Source of the DNA: Burkholderia sp.
GTDB lineage: Bacteria; Pseudomonadota; Gammaproteobacteria; Burkholderiales; Burkholderiaceae
NCBI RefSeq assembly: GCF_018375725.1
Contig: NZ_JAHACR010000175.1
Location: 1-8,800 of the forward strand
Length of the DNA stretch: 8,800 bases
Direction: 5' to 3'
The translations under genes and the position numbers were made by a program. Every line of letters starts with the position of its first letter. The first letter of the stretch is position 1. The notes under the pieces are model-generated. The model was not told where the DNA came from. It saw only the letters and a program-made list of their open reading frames with translations, and did no database searches. Positions 8,567 to 8,800 of this stretch are shown here, piece after piece.

Positions 8567-8597
8567 CGCCGCCCCACTCCCTGCCATACTTGCCCGC

Positions 8598-8800
8598 ATG
8601 ACGATGCCGAGCCAGTCCGCCTCCAGCGCGCCGCGCCAGACCGCACCTGTCGGCATCTTCGATTCCGGGCTGGGCGGCTTGTCGGTATTGCGTGCCGTGC
8701 GCGCGCATCTGCCCGGCGAGTCACTCATCTACGTCGCGGATTCGCTCAACGCACCATACGGCGAACGCGACGATGCCTTCATCACCGAGCGCACGCTCGC
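8598..8800 (+). CDS. murI: Glutamate racemase, N-terminal part (cut by window edge)
   Basis: The frame from ATG 8598 runs 67 codons to the edge and stays open. It encodes PVGIFDSGLGGLSVL (17-31) and YVADSLNAPYGER (45-57), which match the N-terminal glutamate-binding blocks of glutamate racemase, including the Asp-Ser pair (22-23) and the P-Y-G motif (53-55). The enzyme interconverts L- and D-glutamate in the cytosol and supplies D-glutamate for peptidoglycan. The two catalytic Cys, the first in a CNT motif, lie beyond the window. An in-frame ATG at 8604 is an alternative start; neither has a clear ribosome site, and residues 1-15 look like a non-conserved extension. It lies 31 bases after bfr and may be partly co-transcribed with it. 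Confidence 0.9.
   Translation, partial: MTMPSQSASSAPRQTAPVGIFDSGLGGLSVLRAVRAHLPGESLIYVADSLNAPYGERDDAFITERTL

Noticed and set aside
8562..8568. Small inverted repeat over the bfr stop codon (CGGCG/CGCCG around TAA) as a terminator
   Set aside because: The stem is only five pairs with a 3-base loop and no T-run, too weak to call.

Overview
The window is high-GC chromosomal DNA with strong GC bias at third codon positions. The proteins read as betaproteobacterial, most likely Burkholderia or a close relative. The best evidence is the 158-residue bacterioferritin, the fused 507-residue class I fumarase, the 660-residue acetyl-CoA synthetase and a Burkholderia-type porin C-terminus at the left edge. 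No genus marker is decisive. I see no phage, transposon, CRISPR array or defence genes; this is core housekeeping DNA.

Layout. Bases 1-95 (+) hold the last 30 residues of an outer-membrane porin. A non-coding stretch follows, then a symmetric, possibly bidirectional terminator (285-322) and a minus-strand tRNA-Ser(GGA) at 333-423. From 500 to 4917 everything reads leftward: acs (4917-2935), a rho-independent terminator, a DUF4212 small membrane subunit (2860-2519) and, 3 bases further on, a large sodium:solute symporter (2515-500). A 304-bp divergent intergenic region (4918-5221) separates these from rightward genes: an EamA/DMT transporter (5222-6121), class I fumarase (6408-7931) with its own terminator, bacterioferritin (8090-8566) and the first 67 codons of murI, cut by the right edge.

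How the genes fit together. Acs activates acetate to acetyl-CoA, and the neighbouring two-component symporter is a plausible carboxylate or acetate importer, so the left block looks like an uptake-and-activation module. A strong terminator between acs and the transporter genes suggests separate or attenuated expression. Fumarase is a TCA enzyme with an oxygen-sensitive 4Fe-4S cluster, and the next gene encodes the iron-storage protein Bfr; a link through iron is possible but is inference. MurI makes D-glutamate for peptidoglycan.

No undescribed system was found. The points most worth a second look are the terminator placed just before the transporter start codon, the long hydrophilic insert in the symporter, and a Thr at the position of a conserved ferroxidase ligand in Bfr.
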